From an uncultured Lachnospiraceae bacterium (lineage in GTDB: Bacteria; Bacillota; Clostridia; Lachnospirales; Lachnospiraceae), in the NCBI GenBank assembly GCA_910579865.1, contig CAJTXA010000025.1, forward strand, positions 1 through 44,938: a stretch of DNA of 44,938 nt. The letters are read 5' to 3'. Within the stretch, counting starts at the first letter, position 1, and each line of letters begins with the position of its first letter. The position numbers were made by a program, and so were the translations under genes. This document shows, one piece after another, positions 1 to 7,500 of the stretch. The notes under the pieces are model-generated. The model searched no databases. It worked only from the letters and a program-made list of their open reading frames with translations, and was not told where the DNA came from.

Positions 1-1
1 G

Positions 2-340
2 CATGATACAGTAGATATCCCTTCTTCTAAGATGAAATTAGCAATTGCCGATATTCTTTTTAATGAGGGATATATTAAGAAATTTGATATCGTAGAAGAT
101 GGTAATTTTAAGACAATCCGCATTACATTAAAGTATGGCAAAGATAAGAACGAAAAGGTTATTTCAGGAATTAAAAGAATTTCAAAACCAGGTCTTCGTG
201 TATATGCTGGGAAGGAAGAGCTGCCAAAGGTACTTGGCGGTTTAGGGATTGCAATTATCTCTACTAACCAGGGTATTATTACAGATAAAGAAGCACGCAA
301 GTTAAACGTTGGCGGTGAAGTACTTGCATTTGTATGGTAG
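2..340 (+). CDS. rpsH: 30S ribosomal protein S8, 5' end missing
   Basis: S8 is a small-subunit protein that binds 16S rRNA helix 21 in the central domain and is needed for 30S assembly. The frame is already open at base 2 (reading HDTVDIPSSKMKLAI) and continues to a TAG stop, so only the first twenty or so residues are lost off the window edge. The body (ADILFNEGYIKKF, then ISKPGLRVYAGKEELPKVLGG) and the ending GGEVLAFVW are classic S8. The next gene is rplF, as expected in an spc operon, but across an unusually long 139-base gap. An internal ATG at 32 is not the real start. Confidence 0.97.
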   Translation, partial: HDTVDIPSSKMKLAIADILFNEGYIKKFDIVEDGNFKTIRITLKYGKDKNEKVISGIKRISKPGLRVYAGKEELPKVLGGLGIAIISTNQGIITDKEARKLNVGGEVLAFVW

Positions 341-426
341 TATAACGAATACAAATTTATCAAGTATCACAGAAAACTGTAGATTTACGCTGATTGTAAC
401 TAAAAATAGATTTTATAAAATAACTC

Positions 427-454
427 CGAGAAAGTGAGATAAAAGACTTTTTCG
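427..454 (+). promoter_or_regulatory. Hairpin in the rpsH-rplF gap
   Basis: Bases 427-435 pair with 446-454 (nine pairs, one G-U) around a 10-nt loop. The hairpin lies just upstream of the rplF ribosome binding site (467-472) without covering it. No U-tract follows, so it is not a terminator. It could be an mRNA processing or translational control element; that role is inference only. Confidence 0.3.
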
Positions 455-479
455 AGGAAATAATTCAGGAGGTAGCGGC

Positions 480-1022
480 ATGTCACGTATAGGAAGAATG
501 CCTATCGCCATTCCAGCAGGTGTAACTGTAGTAGTGGCAGAAAATAATAAAGTGACTGTAAAAGGACCAAAGGGAACTCTAGAGAGAGTATTACCAGAGG
601 AGATGGAAATTAAGGTAGAAGGAGACACAATTACAGTTTCCAGACCAAATGATTTAAAGAAGATGAAATCCTTACATGGATTAACCAGAACATTAATTAA
701 CAATATGGTAATTGGTGTAACGGCAGGATTTGAAAAGGTATTGGAAGTAAATGGTGTTGGATACAGGGTACAAAAACAAGGTAAGAAATTAGTATTTTCT
801 CTTGGTTTCTCTCATCCAGTTGAAAGAGAAGATCCAGAAGGAATTACAACTGAAGTAGAAGGTCAGAATAAGATTATTGTAAAAGGTATTAATAAAGAGC
901 AGGTTGGCCAGTTTGCAGCTGAGTTAAGAGAATTAAGAAAACCAGAGCCATATAAGGGTAAGGGTATCAAGTATGCAAATGAGACAATCCGGCGTAAAGT
1001 TGGTAAGACAGGTAAGAAATAA
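480..1022 (+). CDS. rplF: 50S ribosomal protein L6
   Basis: L6 sits near the factor-binding region of the large subunit, close to the sarcin-ricin loop, and is needed for late 50S assembly. The 180-residue length is normal. The start MSRIGRMPIAIPAGV and the C-terminal block PEPYKGKGIKYANETIRRK are hallmark L6 sequences, and the two related halves of the fold can be followed through the protein. AGGAGG at 467-472 is seven bases before the ATG. It is followed by rplR after 21 bases in the standard spc operon order. Confidence 0.98.
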   Translation: MSRIGRMPIAIPAGVTVVVAENNKVTVKGPKGTLERVLPEEMEIKVEGDTITVSRPNDLKKMKSLHGLTRTLINNMVIGVTAGFEKVLEVNGVGYRVQKQGKKLVFSLGFSHPVEREDPEGITTEVEGQNKIIVKGINKEQVGQFAAELRELRKPEPYKGKGIKYANETIRRKVGKTGKK

Positions 1023-1043
1023 TAGATAGGAGGAGAGACAGAG

Positions 1044-1412
1044 ATGGTTAGTAAAGTATCAAGAACAAAAGTTCGTGAAAAAAAGCACAAAAGAATACGT
1101 AATCGTTTTGCAGGTACTGCAAAAAGACCACGTTTAGCTGTATTCAGAAGTAATAGCCATATGTATGCACAGATCATCGATGATACAGTAGGAAATACTC
1201 TTGTAGCTGCTTCTACTCTAGAAAAGGATGTGAAAGCTTCTTTAGAGCATACAAATGATATTGCAGCAGCAAAAGCAGTAGGAACTGCAATAGCAAAGAA
1301 AGCGTTAGAGAAGGGTATCACAGAAGTAGTATTTGACAGAGGCGGATTTATCTATCAAGGTAAGATCCAGGCATTGGCAGACGCAGCTCGTGAAGCTGGA
1401 CTGCAATTCTAA
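1044..1412 (+). CDS. rplR: 50S ribosomal protein L18
   Basis: L18 binds 5S rRNA and, with L5 and L25-type proteins, attaches it to the central protuberance of the 50S subunit. The 122-residue length is typical. A basic N-terminus (KVREKKHKRIRNRFAGT) precedes the conserved PRLAVFRSNSHMYAQIIDD segment, and the protein ends with the usual DAAREAGLQF. An AGGAGGAG ribosome binding site lies just upstream. It sits between rplF and rpsE with short gaps, so it is co-transcribed with them. Confidence 0.98.
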   Translation: MVSKVSRTKVREKKHKRIRNRFAGTAKRPRLAVFRSNSHMYAQIIDDTVGNTLVAASTLEKDVKASLEHTNDIAAAKAVGTAIAKKALEKGITEVVFDRGGFIYQGKIQALADAAREAGLQF

Positions 1413-1430
1413 TCAGGGAGGAAAAGACAC

Positions 1431-1940
1431 ATGAAACGTACAATCATTGATGCGAATTCATTAGAATTAACTGAGAAAGTAGTATCAATCAAGCGCGTAA
1501 CTAAGGTTGTTAAGGGTGGTCGTAACTTCCGTTTTGCAGCTTTAGTAGTTGTTGGTGACGGCAATGGACATATTGGTGCAGGACTTGGTAAGGCAACGGA
1601 AATTCCAGAAGCAATCCGTAAGGGAAAAGAAGATGCAACCAAGAAATTGATTGAGGTTCCAATTGATGAAAAAGGTTCCATTCCGCATGACTTAATTGGT
1701 AAATTTGGAAGTGCTTCTGTATTATTGAAAAGAGCACCAGAAGGTACTGGTATTATTGCTGGAGGTCCAGCACGTTCCGTACTAGAGTTAGCAGGAATTA
1801 AAAATATCCGTACAAAATGTTTGGGTTCTAATAATAAACAGAATGTTGTATTAGCAACAATTCAGGGACTTTCTGAATTAAAGACACCAGAGCAGGTGGC
1901 AAAACTTCGCGGAAAATCTGTGGAAGAAATCTTGGGCTGA
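1431..1940 (+). CDS. rpsE: 30S ribosomal protein S5
   Basis: S5 lies at the mRNA entry side of the 30S subunit, contributes to decoding accuracy and is the classical site of spectinomycin resistance changes. The 169-residue protein has the double-stranded-RNA-binding-like N-terminal domain (VVSIKRVTKVVKGGRNFRFAALVVVGD) followed by the C-terminal domain containing GPARSVLELAGI and SNNKQNVVLAT. The spectinomycin-loop region KVVKGGRN looks wild type. GGGAGG precedes the ATG. The position between rplR and rpmD is standard. Confidence 0.98.
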   Translation: MKRTIIDANSLELTEKVVSIKRVTKVVKGGRNFRFAALVVVGDGNGHIGAGLGKATEIPEAIRKGKEDATKKLIEVPIDEKGSIPHDLIGKFGSASVLLKRAPEGTGIIAGGPARSVLELAGIKNIRTKCLGSNNKQNVVLATIQGLSELKTPEQVAKLRGKSVEEILG

Positions 1941-1956
1941 TTGGGAGGATAAGAAC

Positions 1957-2139
1957 ATGGCAGAGAAGTTAAGAATCACATTAGTAAAGTCTCCTATTGG
2001 TGCAATTCCTAAGCACAGAGCAACTGTAAAAGCATTAGGCTTAAGAAAACTTCATAAGACAGTGGAGATGCCTGATAATGCATCAGTTAGAGGGATGATT
2101 CAAGCAGTAAAACATTTAGTAAAAGTTGAGGAAGTTTAA
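1957..2139 (+). CDS. rpmD: 50S ribosomal protein L30
   Basis: L30 is a small single-domain protein of the large subunit that contacts 23S rRNA domain II. The 60 residues match the normal bacterial length. The core LRITLVKSPIGAIPKHRATVKALGLRKL followed by a short C-terminal part ending VKHLVKVEEV is diagnostic. GGGAGG precedes the ATG by a normal distance, the gap from rpsE is 16 bases and rplO follows after 26 bases, so it is an internal cistron of the spc operon. Confidence 0.97.
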   Translation: MAEKLRITLVKSPIGAIPKHRATVKALGLRKLHKTVEMPDNASVRGMIQAVKHLVKVEEV

Positions 2140-2165
2140 ATATTTCGATAAGGAGGTGCAAGAAG

Positions 2166-2606
2166 ATGGATTTATCGAATTTACGTCCGGCAGACGGTGC
2201 AAAGCATAGTAATAATTTCAGAAGAGGCCGTGGACATGGTTCTGGAAATGGCAAGACAGCTGGTAAAGGACATAAGGGACAGAAAGCTCGTTCTGGAGCA
2301 CCAAGACCAGGTTTTGAAGGTGGCCAGATGCCTTTATATAGAAGATTACCAAAGAGAGGCTTTACATGCAGAAATTCAAAGGAAATTGTAGGAATTAATC
2401 TGAGTGTATTAGAAGTATTTGAGAATGATACTGTAGTAACTGTAGATACATTAATCGAAACAGGTATTGTAAGAAATCCAAAAGATGGTGTAAAGATACT
2501 TGGGGATGGAAAACTGACAAAGAAATTGACTGTAAAGGTAAATGCATTCAGTGCATCCGCTAAGGAAAAAATTGAAGCTGTTGGTGGAACCTGTGAGGTG
2601 ATCTAA
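2166..2606 (+). CDS. rplO: 50S ribosomal protein L15
   Basis: L15 is an early-assembly 50S protein with a long basic extension that penetrates 23S rRNA. In the 146-residue product the N-terminal glycine- and arginine-rich part (RRGRGHGSGNGKTAGKGHKGQ) and the segment PGFEGGQMPLYRRLPKRGF are classic L15. The TAA stop shares its last base with the ATG of secY, so the two cistrons are probably translationally coupled. AAGGAGGTG supplies a strong ribosome binding site. Confidence 0.98.
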   Translation: MDLSNLRPADGAKHSNNFRRGRGHGSGNGKTAGKGHKGQKARSGAPRPGFEGGQMPLYRRLPKRGFTCRNSKEIVGINLSVLEVFENDTVVTVDTLIETGIVRNPKDGVKILGDGKLTKKLTVKVNAFSASAKEKIEAVGGTCEVI

Positions 2607-3919
2607 TGTTTAAAACACTCCGTGACGCATTAAAAATAAAAGATATCAGAACAAAACTGTTATACACATTTTTTATGCTGATAGTTGTGAGAATTGGTAG
2701 CCAAATTCCAATCCCAGGAGTGAATACCGCCTATATTTCAAGTTATTTTGCGAATCAGCTTGGTGATGAGTTCAGCTTTTTGGACGCCTTCACCGGCGGT
2801 TCCTTTTCTAATATGGCAATATTTGCATTAGGGATTAATCCGTATATTACATCTTCGATTATTATGCAGCTTTTGACAATTGCAATTCCAAAATTAGAAG
2901 AACTGCAAAAAGACGGAGAAGAAGGAAGAAAGAAAATTACCGAGATTACTCGATATGTAACAATAGCCCTTGCCTTAGTAGAAGGTACTGCTATGACAAT
3001 TGGTTTTGGTTCACAGGGCTTATTATATACCTTTAATTTTGGAAGTGTTTTGGTTGTAGTTCTTACAATGACAGCAGGTTCCGCATTTTTAATGTGGGCC
3101 GGTGAACGAATCACAGATAAGGGAATCGGAAATGGTATCTCTATGATCTTACTCTTTAATATTGTTGCTCGTATTCCAAGTGATTTTGTAACATTGTACG
3201 AAACATTTATGATGAATAAGAGTGTGCCAAAAGCAGCTTTGGCAGCTTTGATTATTCTATTTGTCATTGTTGCAGTAATTGCAATGGTTGTATTATTACA
3301 GGGTGGAGAAAGAAGAATTCCAGTTCAGTATTCGAAAAAGATGCAGGGCAGAAAGATGATTGGAGGACAGTCTTCCCATATTCCGTTAAAGGTAAATACG
3401 GCAGGTGTCATTCCAGTAATCTTTGCAAGTTCTATTCTTTCTGTGCCAGTAGTAATCAGCAGCTTTTTTCAAGTGGATTCTACAACGGTATGGGGAAAGA
3501 TTTTAAAGGGAATGAGTCAGTCAAACTGGTGCAATCCAGATGAACCTCTTTATTCTATTGGACTTTTGGTGTATATTGTATTGGTTATATTTTTTGCCTA
3601 TTTTTACACATCGATTACCTTTAATCCAATTGAAGTTTCTGATAATATTAAAAAACAAGGAGGCTTGATTCCTGGTATCCGTCCAGGTAAGCCAACAACA
3701 GATTATTTAACAGCAATTCTAAATTATATTATCTTTATCGGTGCAGCAGGATTGATTATAGTAGCTGTAATTCCTATTATTGTATCTGGTGTATTTAAAG
3801 CAAATGTTTCTTTTGGAGGTACTTCTATTATCATTATTGTAGGAGTTATTCTTGAAACACTAAAGCAAGTAGAATCACAGATGCTTGTACGCAGTTATAA
3901 AGGATTTTTAAATAGTTAA
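2606..3919 (+). CDS. secY: Protein translocase subunit SecY
   Basis: SecY is the channel subunit of the SecYEG translocon in the cytoplasmic membrane, passing unfolded secreted proteins and inserting membrane proteins. The 437-residue protein shows about ten hydrophobic segments, starting with TKLLYTFFMLIVVRIGSQIPIPG and the plug-region GGSFSNMAIFALGINPYITSSI. The cytosolic loop GGERRIPVQYSKK and the C5 loop region RPGKPTTDYL, which meet SecA and the ribosome, are present. The ATG overlaps the rplO stop by one base. The secreted proteins later in this window (22.1, 35.2 kb) would pass through it. Confidence 0.98.
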   Translation: MFKTLRDALKIKDIRTKLLYTFFMLIVVRIGSQIPIPGVNTAYISSYFANQLGDEFSFLDAFTGGSFSNMAIFALGINPYITSSIIMQLLTIAIPKLEELQKDGEEGRKKITEITRYVTIALALVEGTAMTIGFGSQGLLYTFNFGSVLVVVLTMTAGSAFLMWAGERITDKGIGNGISMILLFNIVARIPSDFVTLYETFMMNKSVPKAALAALIILFVIVAVIAMVVLLQGGERRIPVQYSKKMQGRKMIGGQSSHIPLKVNTAGVIPVIFASSILSVPVVISSFFQVDSTTVWGKILKGMSQSNWCNPDEPLYSIGLLVYIVLVIFFAYFYTSITFNPIEVSDNIKKQGGLIPGIRPGKPTTDYLTAILNYIIFIGAAGLIIVAVIPIIVSGVFKANVSFGGTSIIIIVGVILETLKQVESQMLVRSYKGFLNS

Positions 3920-3950
3920 AAGAGATAGAAACTATGGAATTGGAGGCAGG

Positions 3951-3980
3951 GGCAGGCGGGAAATTCTCGTCTGTCTTTTT
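3951..3980 (+). terminator. Hairpin plus U-tract between secY and adk
   Basis: Bases 3951-3961 pair fully with 3965-3975 (11 pairs, three of them G-U) around a 3-nt loop, followed directly by TTTTT at 3976-3980. This is intrinsic-terminator shape placed inside a ribosomal operon. It could reduce read-through from the ribosomal genes into adk-map; no clear new promoter is visible before adk. Confidence 0.6.
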
Positions 3981-4034
3981 GCAGATAATAAGAAAAGATA
4001 ATGCAGAAAGATTAAGAAAGGCTTGGAGCAGATT

Positions 4035-4679
4035 ATGAAGATTATTATGTTAGGTGCACCAGGGGCTGGAAAAGGTACTCAGGCAAAAAGAATAGCAGAA
4101 AAATGGCAAATTCCGCATATATCTACCGGAGATATCTTCCGAACCAATATTAAAAATAAAACAGAGCTTGGAAAAGAAGCAAAACAATATATGGATCAAG
4201 GACTTTTGGTTCCAGATGAACTTACAGTAAAGATATTGTTGGATCGGGTAGCAAAAGAAGACTGTAAAAATGGTTATGTACTAGATGGATTTCCAAGAAC
4301 AATTCCACAGGCAGAGGTGTTAGATCAGGAATTAACAAAGCTAGGTGATGCAATTGACTTTGCGATTGATGTAGATGTTCCAGATGAGAATATTGTCAAT
4401 CGTATGGGTGGACGTCGTGCTTGCTTATCTTGCGGTGCAACTTATCATATTCAGTTTGCAGCTCCTACAAAAGAAGGAGTATGTGATAAGTGCCAAAGTG
4501 AACTGGTACTAAGAGAAGATGATCAACCTGAAACAGTAAAGAAACGTTTAGGAGTATATCATGAGCAAACACAGCCTTTAATTGAGTATTATACTAAGAA
4601 AGGAATTTTAAAGACTGTGGATGGTACACAGGATATGGAAGATGTATTTCAAGCCATTATAAAGATTTTAGGAGAGTAA
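4035..4679 (+). CDS. adk: Adenylate kinase, zinc-lid type
   Basis: Adenylate kinase interconverts ATP + AMP and two ADP in the cytosol and keeps the adenylate pool balanced. The P-loop GAPGAGKGTQ is at residues 7-16, followed by the AMP-binding ISTGDIFR and DGFPRT segments. The LID domain has a CxxC ... CxxC zinc site (RACLSCGATY, then CDKCQ), as in Gram-positive enzymes. A TTG at 4023 extends the frame, but the ATG at 4035 with GGAG at 4025-4028 gives the usual start MKIIMLGAPG and 214 residues. map follows after 3 bases. Confidence 0.97.
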   Translation: MKIIMLGAPGAGKGTQAKRIAEKWQIPHISTGDIFRTNIKNKTELGKEAKQYMDQGLLVPDELTVKILLDRVAKEDCKNGYVLDGFPRTIPQAEVLDQELTKLGDAIDFAIDVDVPDENIVNRMGGRRACLSCGATYHIQFAAPTKEGVCDKCQSELVLREDDQPETVKKRLGVYHEQTQPLIEYYTKKGILKTVDGTQDMEDVFQAIIKILGE

Positions 4680-4682
4680 TTT

Positions 4683-5432
4683 ATGTCGGTTACGATTAAA
4701 TCAGAAAGAGAAATCGGACTTATGAGGGAGGCTGGAAAGATTCTAGCAAAGACGCATAAGGAACTGGCAAACGCATTAAAACCAGGGATGTCTACCTGGG
4801 ATATCGACCATATAGGAGAAGAGATTATCCGTAGTTATGGCTGTATTCCTTCATTTAAAAATTATATGGGATATCCCGCATCAATCTGTGTTTCTGTTAA
4901 TAGTGAAGTGGTTCACGGAATTCCAAGTAAAAAGAGAATTCTAGTGGATGGAGATATTGTAAGCCTGGATGCTGGTGTGATCTATAAAGGTTATCATTCT
5001 GATGCGGCACGTACACATGCGATTGGAGAAGTCTCTTTAGAGGCAAAAAAGCTGATAGAAGTAACAAAACAATCTTTTTTTGAAGGTATAAAATTTGCAA
5101 AAGAAGGGTATCACTTAAATGATATTTCCCGTGCAATTGGCCGTTATGCAGAAAACTTTGGCTATGGTGTAGTGCGGGATTTGGTGGGGCATGGAATTGG
5201 AAGAAATCTTCATGAAGATCCAGAGATTCCAAATTTTTCTAGAAAAAGAAGAGGAGTAAAACTTCAGGCTGGAATGACTCTTGCAATTGAGCCAATGATC
5301 AATGAAGGAACTTTTAAAGTTGTTTGGTTAGGGGATAATTGGACAGTGGTGACAGGAGACGGAAAATTATCTGCTCATTATGAAAATACTGTCTTGATAA
5401 CAAAGGAAGAGCCAGAAATTTTATCTATATGA
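4683..5432 (+). CDS. map: Methionine aminopeptidase, type I
   Basis: This metalloenzyme removes the initiator methionine from new proteins when the second residue is small. All five metal ligands of the pita-bread fold are visible: Asp96 (SLDAG), Asp107 (HSDAARTH), His170 (VGHGIGRNLHEDP), Glu203 (AIEPM) and Glu234 (AHYENTV); His78 (VVHGIP) matches the substrate-side histidine. The 249-residue length is that of type Ia. It starts three bases after adk, and adk-map is a standard pair in this operon. Confidence 0.97.
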   Translation: MSVTIKSEREIGLMREAGKILAKTHKELANALKPGMSTWDIDHIGEEIIRSYGCIPSFKNYMGYPASICVSVNSEVVHGIPSKKRILVDGDIVSLDAGVIYKGYHSDAARTHAIGEVSLEAKKLIEVTKQSFFEGIKFAKEGYHLNDISRAIGRYAENFGYGVVRDLVGHGIGRNLHEDPEIPNFSRKRRGVKLQAGMTLAIEPMINEGTFKVVWLGDNWTVVTGDGKLSAHYENTVLITKEEPEILSI

Positions 5433-5475
5433 AAAATAAAATAGAATGAAATTTTAAGATAGAAAGGGAACTGAG

Positions 5476-5772
5476 ATGAAACGCTATCAGGAAGGAAATT
5501 TGGCAAAATCCCTTGCCGGACATGATAAAGGCAAAATTTATATGATTATTCGGGAAGAGAAAGAACTGGTATATTTGGCAGATGGAAAAAATCGTCCAAT
5601 TGAAAGACCAAAATGCAAAAGAAAAAAGCATATTCAACCGATATATCAAATGGAGTTATTAGAATATCAGACGAAAAAAAGCCAGGCAGAACAGAATGAA
5701 GCAATCAGAAGGGTCATCAAACAATATCAAAGAGCAATAGATTCTTATAAAGATTGTTGCTGCATAGAATGA
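5476..5772 (+). CDS. KOW-domain RNA-binding protein (L14e/L6e/L27e-like)
   Basis: A 98-residue basic protein. The N-terminal half (GNLAKSLAGHDKGKIYMII, then VYLADGKNRPIERPKCKRKKH) has the shape of a KOW motif, the short beta-barrel that binds RNA in ribosomal proteins L14e/L24 and in NusG. Such proteins sit between map and infA in many Clostridia; the exact role is not known, but a translation or RNA-binding role fits the context. The C-terminal 40 residues are polar and helical-looking and end in CCCIE. AGAAAGGG precedes the ATG. Confidence 0.8.
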   Translation: MKRYQEGNLAKSLAGHDKGKIYMIIREEKELVYLADGKNRPIERPKCKRKKHIQPIYQMELLEYQTKKSQAEQNEAIRRVIKQYQRAIDSYKDCCCIE

Positions 5773-5814
5773 AAGTGGAATCAGAATTCCATCGGCAAAC
5801 AGGAGGAAAATGTT

Positions 5815-6033
5815 ATGTCAAAATCAGATGTAATTGAAATTGAAGGAACTGTCATTGAAAAGCTGCCCAATGCTATGTTTCAGGTAGAATTAGAGAATGG
5901 TCATCAGGTACTTGCCCATATCAGTGGAAAACTTCGGATGAATTATATTCGTATTCTACCAGGTGATAAGGTGACAATTGAATTATCACCATATGATTTA
6001 TCAAAAGGAAGAATTATTTGGAGAGATAAATAA
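5815..6033 (+). CDS. infA: Translation initiation factor IF-1
   Basis: IF-1 binds the 30S A site during initiation and helps IF-2 and IF-3 select the initiator tRNA. The 72-residue OB-fold protein starts MSKSDVIEIEGTVIEKLPNA and contains the conserved GHQVLAHISGKLRMNYIRI and PGDKVTIELSPYDLSKGRI segments. AGGAGG precedes the ATG; an earlier ATG at 5810 is out of frame. The gene lies after the KOW protein and before rpmJ, which has its own promoter. Confidence 0.98.
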   Translation: MSKSDVIEIEGTVIEKLPNAMFQVELENGHQVLAHISGKLRMNYIRILPGDKVTIELSPYDLSKGRIIWRDK

Positions 6034-6140
6034 TGAAAACTGTAAATTTGTGGTGATAATTCAATAGTAAATTATGGGAAATGCATAAAAGAAACAAAAA
6101 AAATAGTAAAAATTTCGGCAGAAAGCTAAATGGGAAAGGC

Positions 6141-6169
6141 TTGCTATTTTTGAAACATACTGGTATAAT
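6141..6169 (+). promoter_or_regulatory. Sigma-A promoter for rpmJ
   Basis: The -35 TTGCTA (6141-6146) and a perfect -10 TATAAT (6164-6169) are separated by 17 bases. They lie 36 bases before the rpmJ start codon, giving a short leader. This marks a second transcription entry within the ribosomal gene cluster. Confidence 0.8.
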
Positions 6170-6204
6170 AATACACAGACTTTTTTTGAAAGGAGGATTT
6201 TACT

Positions 6205-6318
6205 GTGAAAGTTCGGTCATCCGTGAAACCAATTTGCGAAAAGTGCAAAATTATTAAAAGAAAAGGAAGCATCAGAGTAATCTGTGAGAATCCAAAGCAT
6301 AAGCAAAGACAAGGTTAA
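6205..6318 (+). CDS. rpmJ: 50S ribosomal protein L36, zinc-binding form
   Basis: L36 is the smallest large-subunit protein and stabilises 23S rRNA near the L7/L12 stalk base. The 37-residue product starts with GTG (VKVRSSVKPICEKC) behind a strong AGGAGG at 6191-6196. The zinc ligands of the C+ form are all present: Cys11, Cys14, Cys27 and His32, so this is not the zinc-free paralogue. A strong promoter ends 35 bases upstream, so the gene need not depend on transcription from the spc operon. Confidence 0.97.
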   Translation: MKVRSSVKPICEKCKIIKRKGSIRVICENPKHKQRQG

Positions 6319-6342
6319 TAAAAATCAGTTATTTATTTGTTA

Positions 6343-6370
6343 TTGTCAGTAAAAGTCTGACAAAATTTGT
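6343..6370 (+). terminator. Weak hairpin after rpmJ
   Basis: TTGTCAG (6343-6349) pairs with CTGACAA (6357-6363) around a 7-nt loop, followed by the weak tail AATTTGT. It may partly terminate the rpmJ transcript before the rpsM promoter; the tail is too poor in T for a firm call. Confidence 0.35.
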
Positions 6371-6442
6371 ATTGCGGCTGCAGTAATGAACCACCAGGAT
6401 AGGTTGATAAAGTGAGAAATGGATATCTAACTAGGTTGTTTG

Positions 6443-6472
6443 TTGCTATTATTTATAGAGTTAAGATAAAAT
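6443..6472 (+). promoter_or_regulatory. Candidate promoter for the rpsM operon
   Basis: TTGCTA (6443-6448) and TAAAAT (6467-6472) are 18 bases apart. Transcription from here would start near 6479 and give a 5' leader of about 200 bases before rpsM, long enough to hold the structured region described separately. Confidence 0.5.
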
Positions 6473-6478
6473 GATATA

Positions 6479-6679
6479 GAAAGACAGAAGGAGCATCTAC
6501 ATACCATGTTCCAACTGTATGTTATGGAAGAACAGGCTCTTCCATAGAAGCAGGAATACTCGAAAGTATGCACAACATTTCGACGGCAAGGAATTGTCGG
6601 GCTGCATAAAAGGGAAAATCCTGTTAGTAAAATAGAATCACGAAAATTTTATTAAGAAAAACGGAGGTGCAAAGCACAC
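6479..6679 (+). promoter_or_regulatory. Structured 5' leader of rpsM-rpsK-rpsD-rpoA-rplQ
   Basis: The 200 bases before rpsM hold several nested helices. A perfect 9-bp stem lies at 6523-6531 / 6538-6546. A 5-bp stem with CGAA loop is at 6556-6560 / 6565-6569. CGAC/GTCG pairs at 6581-6584 / 6596-6599. CAGGA (6551-6555) can pair with TCCTG (6619-6623) to enclose the last two, and ATGCA (6568-6572) can pair with TGCAT (6603-6607) as an alternative or pseudoknot. Alpha-operon leaders are known targets of autoregulation by S4, whose gene is third in this operon; S4 binding here is an inference. No Rfam family was recognised with certainty. Confidence 0.55.
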
Positions 6680-7048
6680 ATGGCTCGTATTTCAGGTGTT
6701 GACTTACCAAGAGAAAAACGTGTGGAGATCGGATTAACTTATATCTACGGAATCGGCAGACCGAGTTCGAACCGTATCCTTGCTGAGGCAAAGGTAAATC
6801 CAGATACTCGTGTCAAAGATTTGACAGATGATGAAGTAAAGAGAATTAGTACGATAATCGAAGAATCTCAGGTAGTGGAAGGTGATTTAAGAAGAGAAAT
6901 CGCTATGAATATCAAGAGATTACAAGAAATCGGATGTTATAGAGGAATTCGTCATAGAAAGGGTCTTCCAGTACGTGGGCAGAAGACAAAGACAAATGCC
7001 CGTACTCGTAAGGGACCAAAGAAAACTGTTGCAAATAAGAAGAAATAA
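6680..7048 (+). CDS. rpsM: 30S ribosomal protein S13
   Basis: S13 lies in the 30S head and contacts the P-site tRNA and the 50S central protuberance. The 122-residue sequence starts MARISGVDLPREKRVEIGLTY and has the helix-hairpin region IYGIGRPSSNRIL and the basic C-terminal tail GLPVRGQKTKTNARTRKGPKK typical of the family. GGAGGTG lies somewhat far from the ATG (about 10 bases). First gene of the rpsM-rpsK-rpsD-rpoA-rplQ group, downstream of the structured leader. Confidence 0.98.
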   Translation: MARISGVDLPREKRVEIGLTYIYGIGRPSSNRILAEAKVNPDTRVKDLTDDEVKRISTIIEESQVVEGDLRREIAMNIKRLQEIGCYRGIRHRKGLPVRGQKTKTNARTRKGPKKTVANKKK

Positions 7049-7081
7049 TAGATAGGAACCCATAAGGGAGGTTAGTTTAAA

Positions 7082-7480
7082 ATGGCAAAGCAAGCGTCAG
7101 GGAAAAAAGTGACAAAAAGGCGTGTTAAGAAAAACGTTGAACGTGGACAGGCACATATTCAGTCATCCTTTAATAATACAATTGTAACTATTACTGATTT
7201 AGAAGGAAATGCATTATCTTGGGCAAGTGCCGGTGGTCTTGGTTTTAGAGGTTCAAGGAAATCTACTCCTTATGCAGCTCAGATGGCAGCTGAAACTGCT
7301 ACAAAGGCAGCTTTGGTACATGGTTTAAAGACGGTAGATGTAATGGTAAAAGGACCAGGTTCTGGAAGAGAAGCAGCGATTCGTGCACTTTCAGCATGTG
7401 GTTTGGAAGTAACTAGTATTCGAGATGTGACTCCGGTTCCACATAACGGATGCCGTCCACCAAAACGCAGAAGAGTTTAA
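7082..7480 (+). CDS. rpsK: 30S ribosomal protein S11
   Basis: S11 forms part of the 30S platform near the mRNA exit and Shine-Dalgarno helix. The 132-residue protein has a lysine/arginine-rich start, the conserved GQAHIQSSFNNTIVTITD and GLGFRGSRKSTPYAAQ segments, and the C-terminal TPVPHNGCRPPKRRRV that ends nearly all bacterial S11 proteins. GGGAGG precedes the ATG. It lies 33 bases after rpsM and 20 before rpsD. Confidence 0.98.
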   Translation: MAKQASGKKVTKRRVKKNVERGQAHIQSSFNNTIVTITDLEGNALSWASAGGLGFRGSRKSTPYAAQMAAETATKAALVHGLKTVDVMVKGPGSGREAAIRALSACGLEVTSIRDVTPVPHNGCRPPKRRRV

Positions 7481-7500
7481 TTCATAGGAGGTGTAGATTC

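Noticed and set aside
2755..3267. 170-residue open frame on the minus strand inside secY
   Set aside because: It is entirely antisense to a conserved gene, has no ribosome binding site and no recognisable protein features.
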